From: Candidatus Altarchaeum sp. CG2_30_32_3053
Lineage (GTDB): Archaea; Altiarchaeota; Altiarchaeia; Altiarchaeales; Altiarchaeaceae
Assembly (NCBI GenBank): GCA_001873845.1
Contig: MNZY01000200.1
Span: 1 to 7,483, forward strand
Direction of reading: 5' to 3'
DNA length: 7,483 bases
A program made the translations under genes and the position numbers. Below, piece by piece: positions 1 to 6,052 of the stretch (position 1 is its first letter; each line of letters opens with the position of its first letter). Below the pieces are notes generated by a model. That model ran no database searches. It saw nothing but the letters and a program-made list of their open reading frames with translations, and had not been told where the DNA came from.

Positions 1-2
1 GA

Positions 3-74
3 ATAGAAATCCAAGTCCGTTTTGGCGTCATGAAAAAATATTGTTGGATGGACGAAAAAGTAACCCCTCTCTAA
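3..74 (+). CDS. possible C-terminal tail of a gene entering from the left
   Basis: A reading frame is open from the window edge to TAA at 72-74 and would end in MKKYCWMDEKVTPL. Base composition is clearly less AT-rich over about 1-71 than in the DNA that follows, and the change falls at this stop codon, which is what a gene end would look like. A second frame is also open (positions 2-100), so the frame is not certain. I recognise no family, and no start is inside the window. This could equally be noncoding DNA. Confidence 0.2.
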   Translation: MEIQVRFGVMKKYCWMDEKVTPL

Positions 75-280
75 AAAATTCTATTTTTATTTCTATTTAA
101 ATTATTTTTATAGAAATCTAAATTTTTAACGGGTCAAAAAATTGGAATAACCCTACAGTTGGACAAGCTCTAAATAAATTATAAATAAATAATTTTGTTT
201 CTGCCAATTTTCAGAAATTTATTTTTGTCTTTTCAAATTTCAAATAAAATTATCAAAAATTTAGCGAATACAAACAAATT
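75..280. other. AT-rich intergenic region upstream of the DRG GTPase gene
   Basis: No convincing reading frame is seen on either strand. The stretch contains an 8-bp inverted repeat, ATTTCTAT (89-96) and ATAGAAAT (110-117), with a 13-nt spacer. The sequence ATAGAAATC at 110-118 also occurs at 3-11. A small less AT-rich patch near 150-171 (CCCTACAGTTGGACAAGCTC) stands out from its surroundings, but I cannot assign it to a gene or element. The rest is poly-A/poly-T-rich spacer. Confidence 0.5.
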
Positions 281-311
281 TTTAATATATATTTTTAATG
301 TATAATACATA
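281..311 (+). promoter_or_regulatory. TATA-type archaeal promoter region of the DRG GTPase gene
   Basis: Two TATA-like elements lie before the ATG at 343: TTTAATATATATTT (about 281-294) and TGTATAATACAT (about 299-310). From the usual 25-nt spacing, transcription would start near 315 or near 330, giving a 5' leader of roughly 10-30 nt. No Shine-Dalgarno-like sequence precedes the ATG. Which box is used cannot be told from the sequence. Confidence 0.4.
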
Positions 312-342
312 AGCATAATACCTAGAATAATATTATGACATC

Positions 343-1464
343 ATGGGAACAGTAGACAGTATAAAAAAAAAGATAAAGGACATAGAGGACGAAATCAAGA
401 AAACACAATACAATAAGGCAACAGAGCACCACATTGGAAAATTAAAGGCAAAGATTGCTATTTTAAAAGAAAAAGAAGAAATTGCTGGGAAGGGGGGAGG
501 TAAGCGCGAGGGCTTTGATGTCCGAAAGAGCGGTAACGCCAGTGTTTCTTTGCTTGGATTTCCTTCTGTCGGAAAATCAACACTCCTTAATGCACTAACA
601 AATACTGCCTCAAAAACAGCAGCGTATGCCTTTACAACACTGACTGTTGTTCCTGGAATGCTTGAATATGACGGAGCAAAGATACAAATCCTGGATTTAC
701 CCGGAATAATAAGCGGTGCCGCACAAAGAAAAGGACGGGGAAGGGAAGTACTTGCAGTTGTCAGAAATTCCGATTTAATTCTTATTATTGTTGACCCTTT
801 AAATTTAAAGCACTATGATGCTTTAAAGAAAGAACTGCATGCCGTTGGAATACGGCTAAATAAGTCACCTCCGCGGGTTTCCATAACAAAAAATGTCGGG
901 AGCGGAATTGTCGTGGTTCCAATGGTAAAATTAACAAAACTGAATGGGCAGATAATTAAGGAAATTTTAAACACATTCAACATATTTAATGCGTATGTTG
1001 TTCTTAATGAAGATGTTGATGAAGACGAGTTTATTGATGCTGTAGTTGGAAACAGGAAATATACTTCTGTTTTTGTTATTGTGAATAAAATTGATCTGGT
1101 TAATAATGTTACTAATATAAAAAAAGAACTGGTAAATTTGGGAATAAAAGAAAGCGATTATGCTTTTGTTTCAGCAGAGAAAAAGAAGGGCACTGACAAA
1201 TTGAAGGAAAAAATTTTCAAGAAACTAAATTTCATCAAGGTATTTACAAAGCCGGTTGGGTCGGGTGCGCCTGATAAAGAACCTCTGATAATGAAAGACG
1301 GCTCAACAATTGCTGATTTTTGTGATGCAATCCACATGGGTATGCGATACAATTTCAGATTTGCGATAATATCAGGAAAATCGGCAAAATTTAGCAATCA
1401 GAGGGTCGGGCTTGAACATATACTTGAAGATAATGATGTTGTGACACTTGTTGCTGATAGGTAG
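343..1464 (+). CDS. drg: DRG/Rbg-family GTP-binding protein with TGS domain
   Basis: This is a full-length (373 aa) archaeal member of the DRG (developmentally regulated GTP-binding) family of Obg-like GTPases, cytosolic proteins linked to ribosomes and translation. The order of parts is typical. A charged, probably helical N-terminus (about 5-48) includes the family signature TQYNKATEHHIGKLKAK. The G domain has G1 GFPSVGKST (72-80), the G2 threonines T98-T99, G3 DLPG (118-121), G4 NKID (248-251) and G5 SAEK (277-280). A TGS domain runs from about 297 to the end (FTKPVGSGAPD onward). The G motifs are not permuted. The segment 150-245 between G3 and G4 corresponds to the family's inserted helical region. 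The ATG at 343 is preceded in frame by a stop at 328-330, so no earlier start is possible, and the N-terminus aligns with family memory. The gene is transcribed alone. Family assignment is firm; the exact cellular role in archaea is not established. Confidence 0.96.
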   Translation: MGTVDSIKKKIKDIEDEIKKTQYNKATEHHIGKLKAKIAILKEKEEIAGKGGGKREGFDVRKSGNASVSLLGFPSVGKSTLLNALTNTASKTAAYAFTTLTVVPGMLEYDGAKIQILDLPGIISGAAQRKGRGREVLAVVRNSDLILIIVDPLNLKHYDALKKELHAVGIRLNKSPPRVSITKNVGSGIVVVPMVKLTKLNGQIIKEILNTFNIFNAYVVLNEDVDEDEFIDAVVGNRKYTSVFVIVNKIDLVNNVTNIKKELVNLGIKESDYAFVSAEKKKGTDKLKEKIFKKLNFIKVFTKPVGSGAPDKEPLIMKDGSTIADFCDAIHMGMRYNFRFAIISGKSAKFSNQRVGLEHILEDNDVVTLVADR

Positions 1465-1593
1465 TAAATTTATAAATTTTTGGTAATCATCTCTTTAAAT
1501 TGGGAGGGTTATTTTGTGAGAGAGTGAGATATTTTTTAAAAATCTGCTTAAAAATTAAAATTGGATATTATAAATTTAAATTTAAACATTACA

Positions 1594-1662
1594 GAACTTA
1601 CGCAAGGCAGATATGAATTCCTGACTTTTTATGTTCATTTACAAAATAATCTGCGTAAGTCC
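1594..1662. repeat. short inverted-repeat element, possible MITE or IS-end remnant
   Basis: GAACTTACGCA at 1594-1604 is mirrored by TGCGTAAGTCC at 1652-1662; nine bases (ACTTACGCA/TGCGTAAGT) match perfectly. The similarity continues inward if three bases (AGG, 1605-1607) are skipped: CAGAT on the left and ATCTG on the right. The enclosed 47 bp have no coding potential. The arrangement suggests either a tiny nonautonomous transposable element or a transcribed hairpin near the DRG gene's 3' end. No clear target-site duplication is visible in the flanks, so transposon origin is inference. Confidence 0.4.
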
Positions 1663-1702
1663 TATAAATTATAAAAATATTAGTAAAAAAACAAACATAT
1701 AA

Positions 1703-1911
1703 TTATCCCAATTTTAGTGAGTCAGCACCGAAAATTTTTCCTTCGGATGTCAACTGGATAGCCATTGGTCTGTGCGGAAAACACAAAGAAGAATAAATGT
1801 GTATTTATTCGTTTAAGTCAATTAAAACGCGAGAACAATATGAACAGGGTAGAAACACGATTTTAGCATTCTTTATGTTTTTGAGATGATTACTTTTGTC
1901 TCTTTTACCAT
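1703..1911 (-). pseudogene. possible decayed small gene downstream of the DUF1464 gene
   Basis: On the minus strand an ATG at 1911, 21 nt after the DUF1464 stop, opens MVKETKVIISKT and hits a stop. A second frame continues with KNAKIVFLPCSYCSRV, hits one stop (before IHIYSSLCFPHRP), then reads MAIQLTSEGKIFGADSLKLG to a TAA at 1703-1705. Read together this is about 68 residues broken by one frameshift and one nonsense codon. The stretch is visibly less AT-rich than the flanking spacer, as expected for former coding DNA. The last 20 codons (1703-1765) form a clean ATG-to-stop frame. Within the region, GAATAAAT/ATTTATTC (1791-1810) makes a perfect 8-bp hairpin with a GTGT loop. I do not recognise the family. 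It could instead be a structured RNA or chance. Confidence 0.3.
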
Positions 1912-1932
1912 TCCTTTCTGGGTTAAGATTTT

Positions 1933-2976
1933 TCACATGAAAATATAATCAAAAATATCCCCTCTCGCATCCTTAATTTCCATCCAGTCAGTTAAATTTT
2001 TAAATTTTCCCCCACAAATTCCGTTTGCTAGAATTGCACCTCCCCTGCCCGCAGAACTCCAATGAATACAGGCATTGCTTTCATTTTTTTCAATATTTTC
2101 AACCTCAAATATTCTTCCGGATTTTCTTTCCAGTCCTTCTTTAATTTCACCTTCCACAAAGACCGAAATTTTTCCGCACAAATAAATCTTTGAAATTTTT
2201 GGATCCGACAATGCAGAAATATCCTTAATAAGCCCGTCCATAAAATAAAGATGTGCGAGTTCTCTGTTTTTAAAATTTTTGTAATTTTTGAAAAATTCTT
2301 GTGGAGAAATTTTTTTCTTTAAAATGCTTAAAACCCCTCCTGAAAATTTCTCAACCTTCCGGTTATTTATTATTTCTTTGTCTGTCTTTCCGTGTGCCAA
2401 AAATCCCGATGATGCGATTGTTCCCCCGATTCCGTCGCAAATTTTCCCGCCATAAATTTTTATAAAAGCATTAAATCCATAGCCGATTTCAGCGAGGATG
2501 AAATTTTCCGTTTTAAAATTTTTTGATAAGGACAACGCATAAATTACAGAACATAATTTGTCAGAAGTTCCCAAGTCAATTACATTAATCTTTTTAAAAT
2601 TTTCAACAGTAGGGAGTTGCTTTACAGAGGGAATAACATATCCGTTAAACTTTCTTTTCTTTGCTTCGCTTAAAAATTTTCTGATTCCTAGGGATTCCTT
2701 TTCAGATTCCTTTTTAAGAGAAATTTTAAACAAGTCATTATCGTCTAATTCAGATATTTTCTTTAATGGTAATCCATAGCCCGAAGGGAAAACTATGCAG
2801 TCAGGGTTAAAATCTTGGATTAAATTTAATAAAGCACCCATATCTTTTTTAACTTCTTTTGTTAGGATTGTCGTTTCAAATTTAAATTCTGTCTTTGTTT
2901 TTCCTTTTTCCCTGTATTCTTCAAGAACGGAAACCGCCCATTTTGATGTTCCCGCATCTATCCCGATGGTGAGCAT
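1933..2976 (-). CDS. DUF1464-family protein, ASKHA (acetate/sugar kinase-Hsp70-actin) fold
   Basis: The 347-aa product matches the archaeal DUF1464 family, often labelled a predicted butyrate kinase; that activity is a homology-based label and I cannot confirm it. ASKHA-type phosphate-binding segments are visible: IGIDAGTSKW (4-13) as phosphate 1, NVIDLGTSDKLCSVIYAL (131-148), and the glycine-rich EIGYGFNAF...GGKICDGIGGT (163-186) as phosphate 2. SGYGLPLKK (65-73) and SSAGRGGAILANGICGG (307-323) are conserved-looking family segments, and IYLCGKIS (264-271) sits where an adenosine-binding strand is expected. Length is normal. A TATA-like TATTTAAAAA (2991-3000, read on the minus strand) lies about 20 nt before the ATG, so a nearly leaderless message is likely. 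No Shine-Dalgarno site is seen. The gene is divergent from the broken DUF1016 gene. Confidence 0.88.
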   Translation of the reverse strand: MLTIGIDAGTSKWAVSVLEEYREKGKTKTEFKFETTILTKEVKKDMGALLNLIQDFNPDCIVFPSGYGLPLKKISELDDNDLFKISLKKESEKESLGIRKFLSEAKKRKFNGYVIPSVKQLPTVENFKKINVIDLGTSDKLCSVIYALSLSKNFKTENFILAEIGYGFNAFIKIYGGKICDGIGGTIASSGFLAHGKTDKEIINNRKVEKFSGGVLSILKKKISPQEFFKNYKNFKNRELAHLYFMDGLIKDISALSDPKISKIYLCGKISVFVEGEIKEGLERKSGRIFEVENIEKNESNACIHWSSAGRGGAILANGICGGKFKNLTDWMEIKDARGDIFDYIFM

Positions 2977-2990
2977 TTAAAAGACTTTGA

Positions 2991-3000
2991 TTTTTAAATA
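2991..3000 (-). promoter_or_regulatory. TATA-like box of the DUF1464 gene
   Basis: Read on the minus strand the bases are TATTTAAAAA, centred about 20 nt before the ATG at 2976. This is near the spacing expected for a leaderless or nearly leaderless archaeal transcript. The surrounding DNA is AT-rich, so a chance match is possible. Confidence 0.35.
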
Positions 3001-3025
3001 TTGATTTTTGATAGTAATTTAATAA

Positions 3026-3053
3026 TTACATTTACAATTTTACATTTACAATT
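3026..3053. repeat. 14-bp perfect tandem repeat in the divergent intergenic region
   Basis: TTACATTTACAATT occurs twice head to tail (3026-3039 and 3040-3053) in the 88-bp spacer between the DUF1464 start and the DUF1016 remnant. It could be a double regulator site, but similar two-copy duplications occur elsewhere in the window, so replication slippage explains it equally well. Confidence 0.6.
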
Positions 3054-3064
3054 GTTTTTATAAA

Positions 3065-3493
3065 ATGATAAAAAAAGAGATAACTGCAAAAAATTATGGC
3101 TGCTTAATAGACAGGATTGCAGAAATTTTAACAGAAGCAAGAAGCAAAGTAGTCAGGGAGATAAACAAGGCGCAGGTTTTGGCATATTGGGAAATTGGAA
3201 GGGATATTGTTAAGTTTGAAGAAAAAGGTAAAATAAGAGCAAAGTATGGGAAGAAACCTCTTGTTCGGTTATCAGAGGATTTAACTCAAAAATTTAGTAG
3301 GGGATTTTCCACAGATAATCTGGAATGGAAAATCAGAAATAAAACAGATGGCGTCTGACACATTTGAACCAATGCTATCTGGTCTCATTATTGCGAATTA
3401 TTAACCTTAACCAAGGTCTTTGCCTCAAAGTATAAATTAACATTACCTTCAGAGAAGGACTTAATAATAAAATTAAAATCAATACAAAAATGA
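3065..3493 (+). pseudogene. degraded DUF1016/YhcG-type gene (N-terminal domain plus C-terminal tip)
   Basis: The first 87 residues form an intact DUF1016 N-terminal region: YWEIGRDIVK (41-50) and YGKKPLVRLSEDL...FSRGFSTDNLE (61-87). The open frame then runs into junk and stops at 3356-3358. Family sequence resumes in another frame from 3324 (NGKSEIKQMASDTF, then EPML). One missing T near 3380 then returns it to the original frame as WSHYCELL (3380-3403). Without the usual roughly 200-residue middle it passes straight into VFASKYKLTLPSEKDL, the typical C-terminal tip, and ends at TGA 3491-3493. So there is one frame change near 3324, a 1-bp deletion near 3380, and a large internal deletion near 3404-3415 where TTAACC is doubled. 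The PDDEXK-type nuclease domain is gone, so activity is not expected. A truncated N-terminal protein (97 aa) could still be made. Confidence 0.85.
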
Positions 3494-3507
3494 TGTAAAG
3501 GATAAAA

Positions 3508-5229
3508 ATGTTAAAAAAGACAGAAAAAGAAAAAAGAGATAATAAACCAAAAAATACACTGACAGAAAAAACAGATAATAAACCAAAAAATACACTGACA
3601 GAAAAAACCACAGACGAAATTTTTAAGGAATTCAGGGAAATTTCAATCTCTGAATTTTTCAGAAAAAACAGAACACAGCTGGGATACAGCGGAAAGACGA
3701 GAAATTTAACAACAATTGTCCACGAACTCGTTACAAATGCAATTGATGCCTGCGAAGAAGCGGAAATTTTTCCCGAGATAGAAGTCCGTGTTGAGAAAGT
3801 AGATAACGAACATTATAAATTTTTCTGTAAGGATAATGCTTACGGAATTCCAAAGGAACATATAGGAGGTGTTTTTGGAAAGATGCTCGCGGGAACAAAA
3901 TTTCACAGAAATGTTCAGATGAGGGGCCAGCAGGGTATCGGAGTATCCGGTATTACGATGTTTTGCCAGATGACAACCGGAAAACCAGTCAGAGTTATTA
4001 CCAGAACAAAGGCAGAATGCATTGAAGCAAAAATAATGATTGATATAACAAGAAACGAGCCTGTAATGACAGATAAAAAAAAATATGATTTAAATTTATT
4101 CGGGAACTCTACGGGAACAATTATTGAAGGAGAATGTAAAAAAGCAAGTTATATCAACAACGAGAGCGGTGTTTTTGAATATTTACGAAGGACTGCTATT
4201 GCAAACCCACATTCAAAAATTGCTTTTACTGACCCGGACGGAAAGAAAACAATATTTGAAAAAACAAGCAGAGAAATTTTAAAGAAACCAAAGGAGATAA
4301 AGCTACATCCGAGAGGGATAAATGTAGACGACCTTATTCGTTTGTCTAAAAGAGAGAACATATCAGTTTCATCCTTTTTAATTAACCGCCTTTCAAGAGT
4401 TACACAGGATAAAATAAATGAACTTCGCGCATTAGTTGATGTGGATTTAAATAAAAAATCTTATGAAATGACATGGCAGGATGCAGAAAAGATAATTGAC
4501 GCATTTAAGAATATTAAATTTTTGGCACCGTCATCAGAGGGTCTGCGGACTATCGGAGAAGAAAATATTCAAATGGCATTAACGGCAATAGTTAATCCTG
4601 AAATTTTATTCGTTATCACCAGAAAACCGTCTGTTCATTCCGGAGGATATGCTTTTCAGATTGAATGTGCTTTTTGCTATGAAGGAAATGCGGGAAGGAG
4701 AACGTCTGACGGAAAAATAAAATCAGAAATTATGAGATTTGCAAATTCCGTACCCCTGTTGTTTGATAACGGCGAATGTTTGATAACAAAAGCAATTTAT
4801 GATGTTGACTGGAAAAGATACGGAATCAGGGATTTTGATAATTCCCCCATAACAATTTTTGTAAATGTTGTTTCAACTTATATTCCTTATGCATCTGCAG
4901 GCAAACAGAGCATCTCTTATGAAGAAGAAATTTTTAAAGAGGTAAAATACGGACTGATGGATGTGGGAAGAAATGTTGCCGGATATATTTCCAAAAAGAA
5001 AAATGCAGAAACAGAAAAAACACGGCTGAAAATTTTAACTGTTTATTCAATGCCCTGCTCTGATGCAGTCAGTATATTGACAGCAGGCAGTTATGATGAA
5101 ATTTATGCGAAATTCAGCAAAGTCATTGACACAAAATACAAACAGGAAGGAAACAAAGAAGGAGGGGATGAAGAAAATCAGAATGGGACAAATTTAGACA
5201 TTTCAAATAATAATTCAAACAGGAATTAA
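3508..5229 (+). CDS. top6B: DNA topoisomerase VI subunit B
   Basis: Topoisomerase VI (type IIB) is an A2B2 enzyme that passes one DNA duplex through another; subunit B is the ATPase that clamps and couples to the cleaving A subunit. This 573-aa protein has the GHKL ATPase from about 36: the Bergerat N-box VHELVTNAIDACEEA (71-85) with presumed catalytic E73 and Mg-binding N77, DNAYGIP (109-115), and the glycine lid RGQQGIGVSG (139-148). A helical H2TH-like part follows (about 265-345), then a transducer domain with the switch lysine K466 in AGKQSI. The core begins near DEIFKEFREISISEFFRKN (36-54). The 35 residues before it include a doubled 12-residue unit, and the last 30 residues are low-complexity Asn/Glu/Gly. 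The ATG at 3508 is the only usable one: an in-frame stop lies at 3496-3498 and the next Met is residue 127. AAAGG at 3497-3501 is a weak ribosome-binding candidate. The partner gene top6A is not in the window. Confidence 0.96.
   Translation: MLKKTEKEKRDNKPKNTLTEKTDNKPKNTLTEKTTDEIFKEFREISISEFFRKNRTQLGYSGKTRNLTTIVHELVTNAIDACEEAEIFPEIEVRVEKVDNEHYKFFCKDNAYGIPKEHIGGVFGKMLAGTKFHRNVQMRGQQGIGVSGITMFCQMTTGKPVRVITRTKAECIEAKIMIDITRNEPVMTDKKKYDLNLFGNSTGTIIEGECKKASYINNESGVFEYLRRTAIANPHSKIAFTDPDGKKTIFEKTSREILKKPKEIKLHPRGINVDDLIRLSKRENISVSSFLINRLSRVTQDKINELRALVDVDLNKKSYEMTWQDAEKIIDAFKNIKFLAPSSEGLRTIGEENIQMALTAIVNPEILFVITRKPSVHSGGYAFQIECAFCYEGNAGRRTSDGKIKSEIMRFANSVPLLFDNGECLITKAIYDVDWKRYGIRDFDNSPITIFVNVVSTYIPYASAGKQSISYEEEIFKEVKYGLMDVGRNVAGYISKKKNAETEKTRLKILTVYSMPCSDAVSILTAGSYDEIYAKFSKVIDTKYKQEGNKEGGDEENQNGTNLDISNNNSNRN
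3538..3609. repeat. 36-bp tandem duplication inside the 5' end of top6B
   Basis: Two head-to-tail copies (3538-3573 and 3574-3609) differ only at the last base (A or C). Each encodes the 12-residue unit DNKPKNTLTEKT, so the reading frame is kept and the N-terminal tail of Top6B is lengthened by 12 hydrophilic residues. The near-identity suggests a recent duplication. Confidence 0.92.
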
Positions 5230-5265
5230 AATAATAATTCAAACAGGAATTAAAATAATAATTCA
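5205..5265. repeat. 24-bp tandem repeat spanning the top6B stop codon
   Basis: Two identical 24-bp units (5205-5228 and 5229-5252) are followed by a partial third that matches for 13 bases (AAATAATAATTCA, 5253-5265) before diverging. The first unit encodes the last residues of Top6B, and the stop TAA is at 5227-5229. Each junction also forms a small perfect hairpin, GAATTA/TAATTC with a 6-nt loop (5223-5240 and 5247-5264). These may act as 3'-end structures of the mRNA, though they are short and AT-only apart from one G-C pair. Confidence 0.85.
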
Positions 5266-5288
5266 GACGAATCATAATTTTATGTTAA

Positions 5289-5303
5289 ATTTTATAAATT
5301 TAT
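5289..5303 (+). promoter_or_regulatory. TATA box of the Zn-ribbon/sua5 unit
   Basis: ATTTTATAAATTTAT is centred about 30 nt upstream of the ATG at 5327, close to the spacing expected when transcription starts at or just before the start codon. It supports the downstream ATG at 5327 over the ATG at 5282, which would lie upstream of the box. Confidence 0.5.
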
Positions 5304-5326
5304 CAAAATTAAATTTTATATTTAAA

Positions 5327-5485
5327 ATGAAGTGTGTAAGCTGTGGAAAGGATGTAACGAACTATGTAGCATTTAAATGTCCAAATTGTGAGGGAGAAGA
5401 AAAATACAAAATTATTAGATGTGATGCGTGCAGGGCAATGGGAAGAAAATATGTGTGTCCAAAGTGCGGATGGACATGTCCTTAA
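5327..5485 (+). CDS. small Zn-ribbon protein, archaeal RNA-binding/translation-associated type
   Basis: The 52-aa product has four CxxC knuckles: C3/C6, C18/C21, C32/C35 and C44/C47. That is enough for two zinc sites, with almost no other structure. The pattern CVSC-x11-CPNC-x10-CDAC-x8-CPKCGW is that of the archaeal small Zn-ribbon proteins annotated as RNA-binding with a role in translation (COG2888-like). The function is a family label, not seen here. The frame extends upstream to an ATG at 5282, but those 15 residues are a hydrophobic, AT-driven run unlike the family. The TATA-like box at 5289-5303 also lies after that ATG, so 5327 is preferred. No Shine-Dalgarno site is present. sua5 follows after 9 nt and is probably cotranscribed. 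Confidence 0.85.
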   Translation: MKCVSCGKDVTNYVAFKCPNCEGEEKYKIIRCDACRAMGRKYVCPKCGWTCP

Positions 5486-5494
5486 ATTTAATAA

Positions 5495-6040
5495 ATGGCA
5501 ATAACCAATGATCTAAATTTAGCAGTAAAATTTCTGGATGAAGGAAAGGTTATTTGTTATCCGACAGATACGGTTTATGGAATCGGATGCAGGATAAATT
5601 TTCCCGAAGGTATAAAACGGATTTTTGAAATAAAAAGAAGAGAATTTGCAAAACCACTTTCTATAGCAATCTATAATTTAAACAAAGCAAAGGAATTTGT
5701 GAAATTAAATGATAAAACAGAGAAATTTATAAAAGAAAATCTGGACAAGCCATATACCTTCATTGTTCCGAAAACAGACAAAATTTCTGACATTATCACT
5801 GCTAATAAAGATGTTGTCGGGATACGAATCATTAGCGATGAACGACTTAAGGCATTGACAGAGAAGTATCCCATAATTACAACAAGTGCAAATATAAGCA
5901 ATGAACAGCCGGCAAAAAATTTTGAAGAAATTGATGAAGAAATAAAAAATGCGGTTGATCTGATTTTGACTGGAGAATGTAAATACAATGTGCCTTCAAC
6001 AATTATTGATTTGAGAAATTTTAAGATAATAAGGGAATAA
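5495..6040 (+). CDS. sua5: L-threonylcarbamoyladenylate synthase, YrdC/Sua5 family
   Basis: The predicted enzyme makes threonylcarbamoyl-AMP from threonine, bicarbonate and ATP, the first step of the t6A modification at position 37 of ANN-decoding tRNAs; the KEOPS/Kae1 complex does the transfer in archaea. The 181-aa protein is a lone YrdC domain: YPTDTVYGIGC (22-32), IKRREFAKPLS (46-56) with the basic cluster K47/R48/R49 and K53-P54-L55, PYTFI (86-90), VGIRI (108-112), TTSANIS (129-135) and PSTIID (167-172). It lacks the extra C-terminal Sua5 domain of longer homologues and ends very soon after the last core strand (KIIRE). The usual PGPYT is reduced to DKPYT. The gene starts 9 nt after the Zn-ribbon stop without a Shine-Dalgarno site or an obvious TATA box of its own, so it is likely the second gene of a two-gene unit. 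Confidence 0.93.
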   Translation: MAITNDLNLAVKFLDEGKVICYPTDTVYGIGCRINFPEGIKRIFEIKRREFAKPLSIAIYNLNKAKEFVKLNDKTEKFIKENLDKPYTFIVPKTDKISDIITANKDVVGIRIISDERLKALTEKYPIITTSANISNEQPAKNFEEIDEEIKNAVDLILTGECKYNVPSTIIDLRNFKIIRE

Positions 6041-6052
6041 AATTTTACTTAT

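Larger units (their letters stand above)
1465..1932. other. 468-bp stretch without an intact gene
   Basis: It lies between the converging 3' ends of the DRG gene and the DUF1464 gene, so it should mainly contain 3' ends and terminators. T-rich tracts just after the DRG stop (for example ATTTTTTAAAAATC near 1529-1542) could serve as archaeal termination signals. Two features stand out from the AT-rich background and are listed separately: an inverted repeat at 1594-1662, and a less AT-rich, coding-like minus-strand segment at 1703-1911. I see no tRNA, rRNA or CRISPR array. Confidence 0.6.

Noticed and set aside
335..352. ATG at 335 as an alternative start upstream of the DRG gene
   Set aside because: It is out of frame with the GTPase and reaches a stop within six codons.
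1720..1790. Possible structured RNA (CCGAA...TTCGG pairing near 1729-1747)
   Set aside because: The stem is only five base pairs and no longer fold or known RNA class is apparent. The same stretch reads better as a broken coding frame.
1831..1856. A sequence ending in GGGTAGAAAC that resembles the 3' end of some CRISPR repeats
   Set aside because: It occurs once, with no second copy or regular spacing in the window, and no cas gene is present. It fits better inside the decayed minus-strand frame.
2795..2980. Open frame on the plus strand opposite the DUF1464 start, and similar antisense frames at 1158-1397, 5671-5988 and 6537-6965
   Set aside because: These are antisense shadows of clearly coding genes with conserved motifs; none shows family-like composition of its own.
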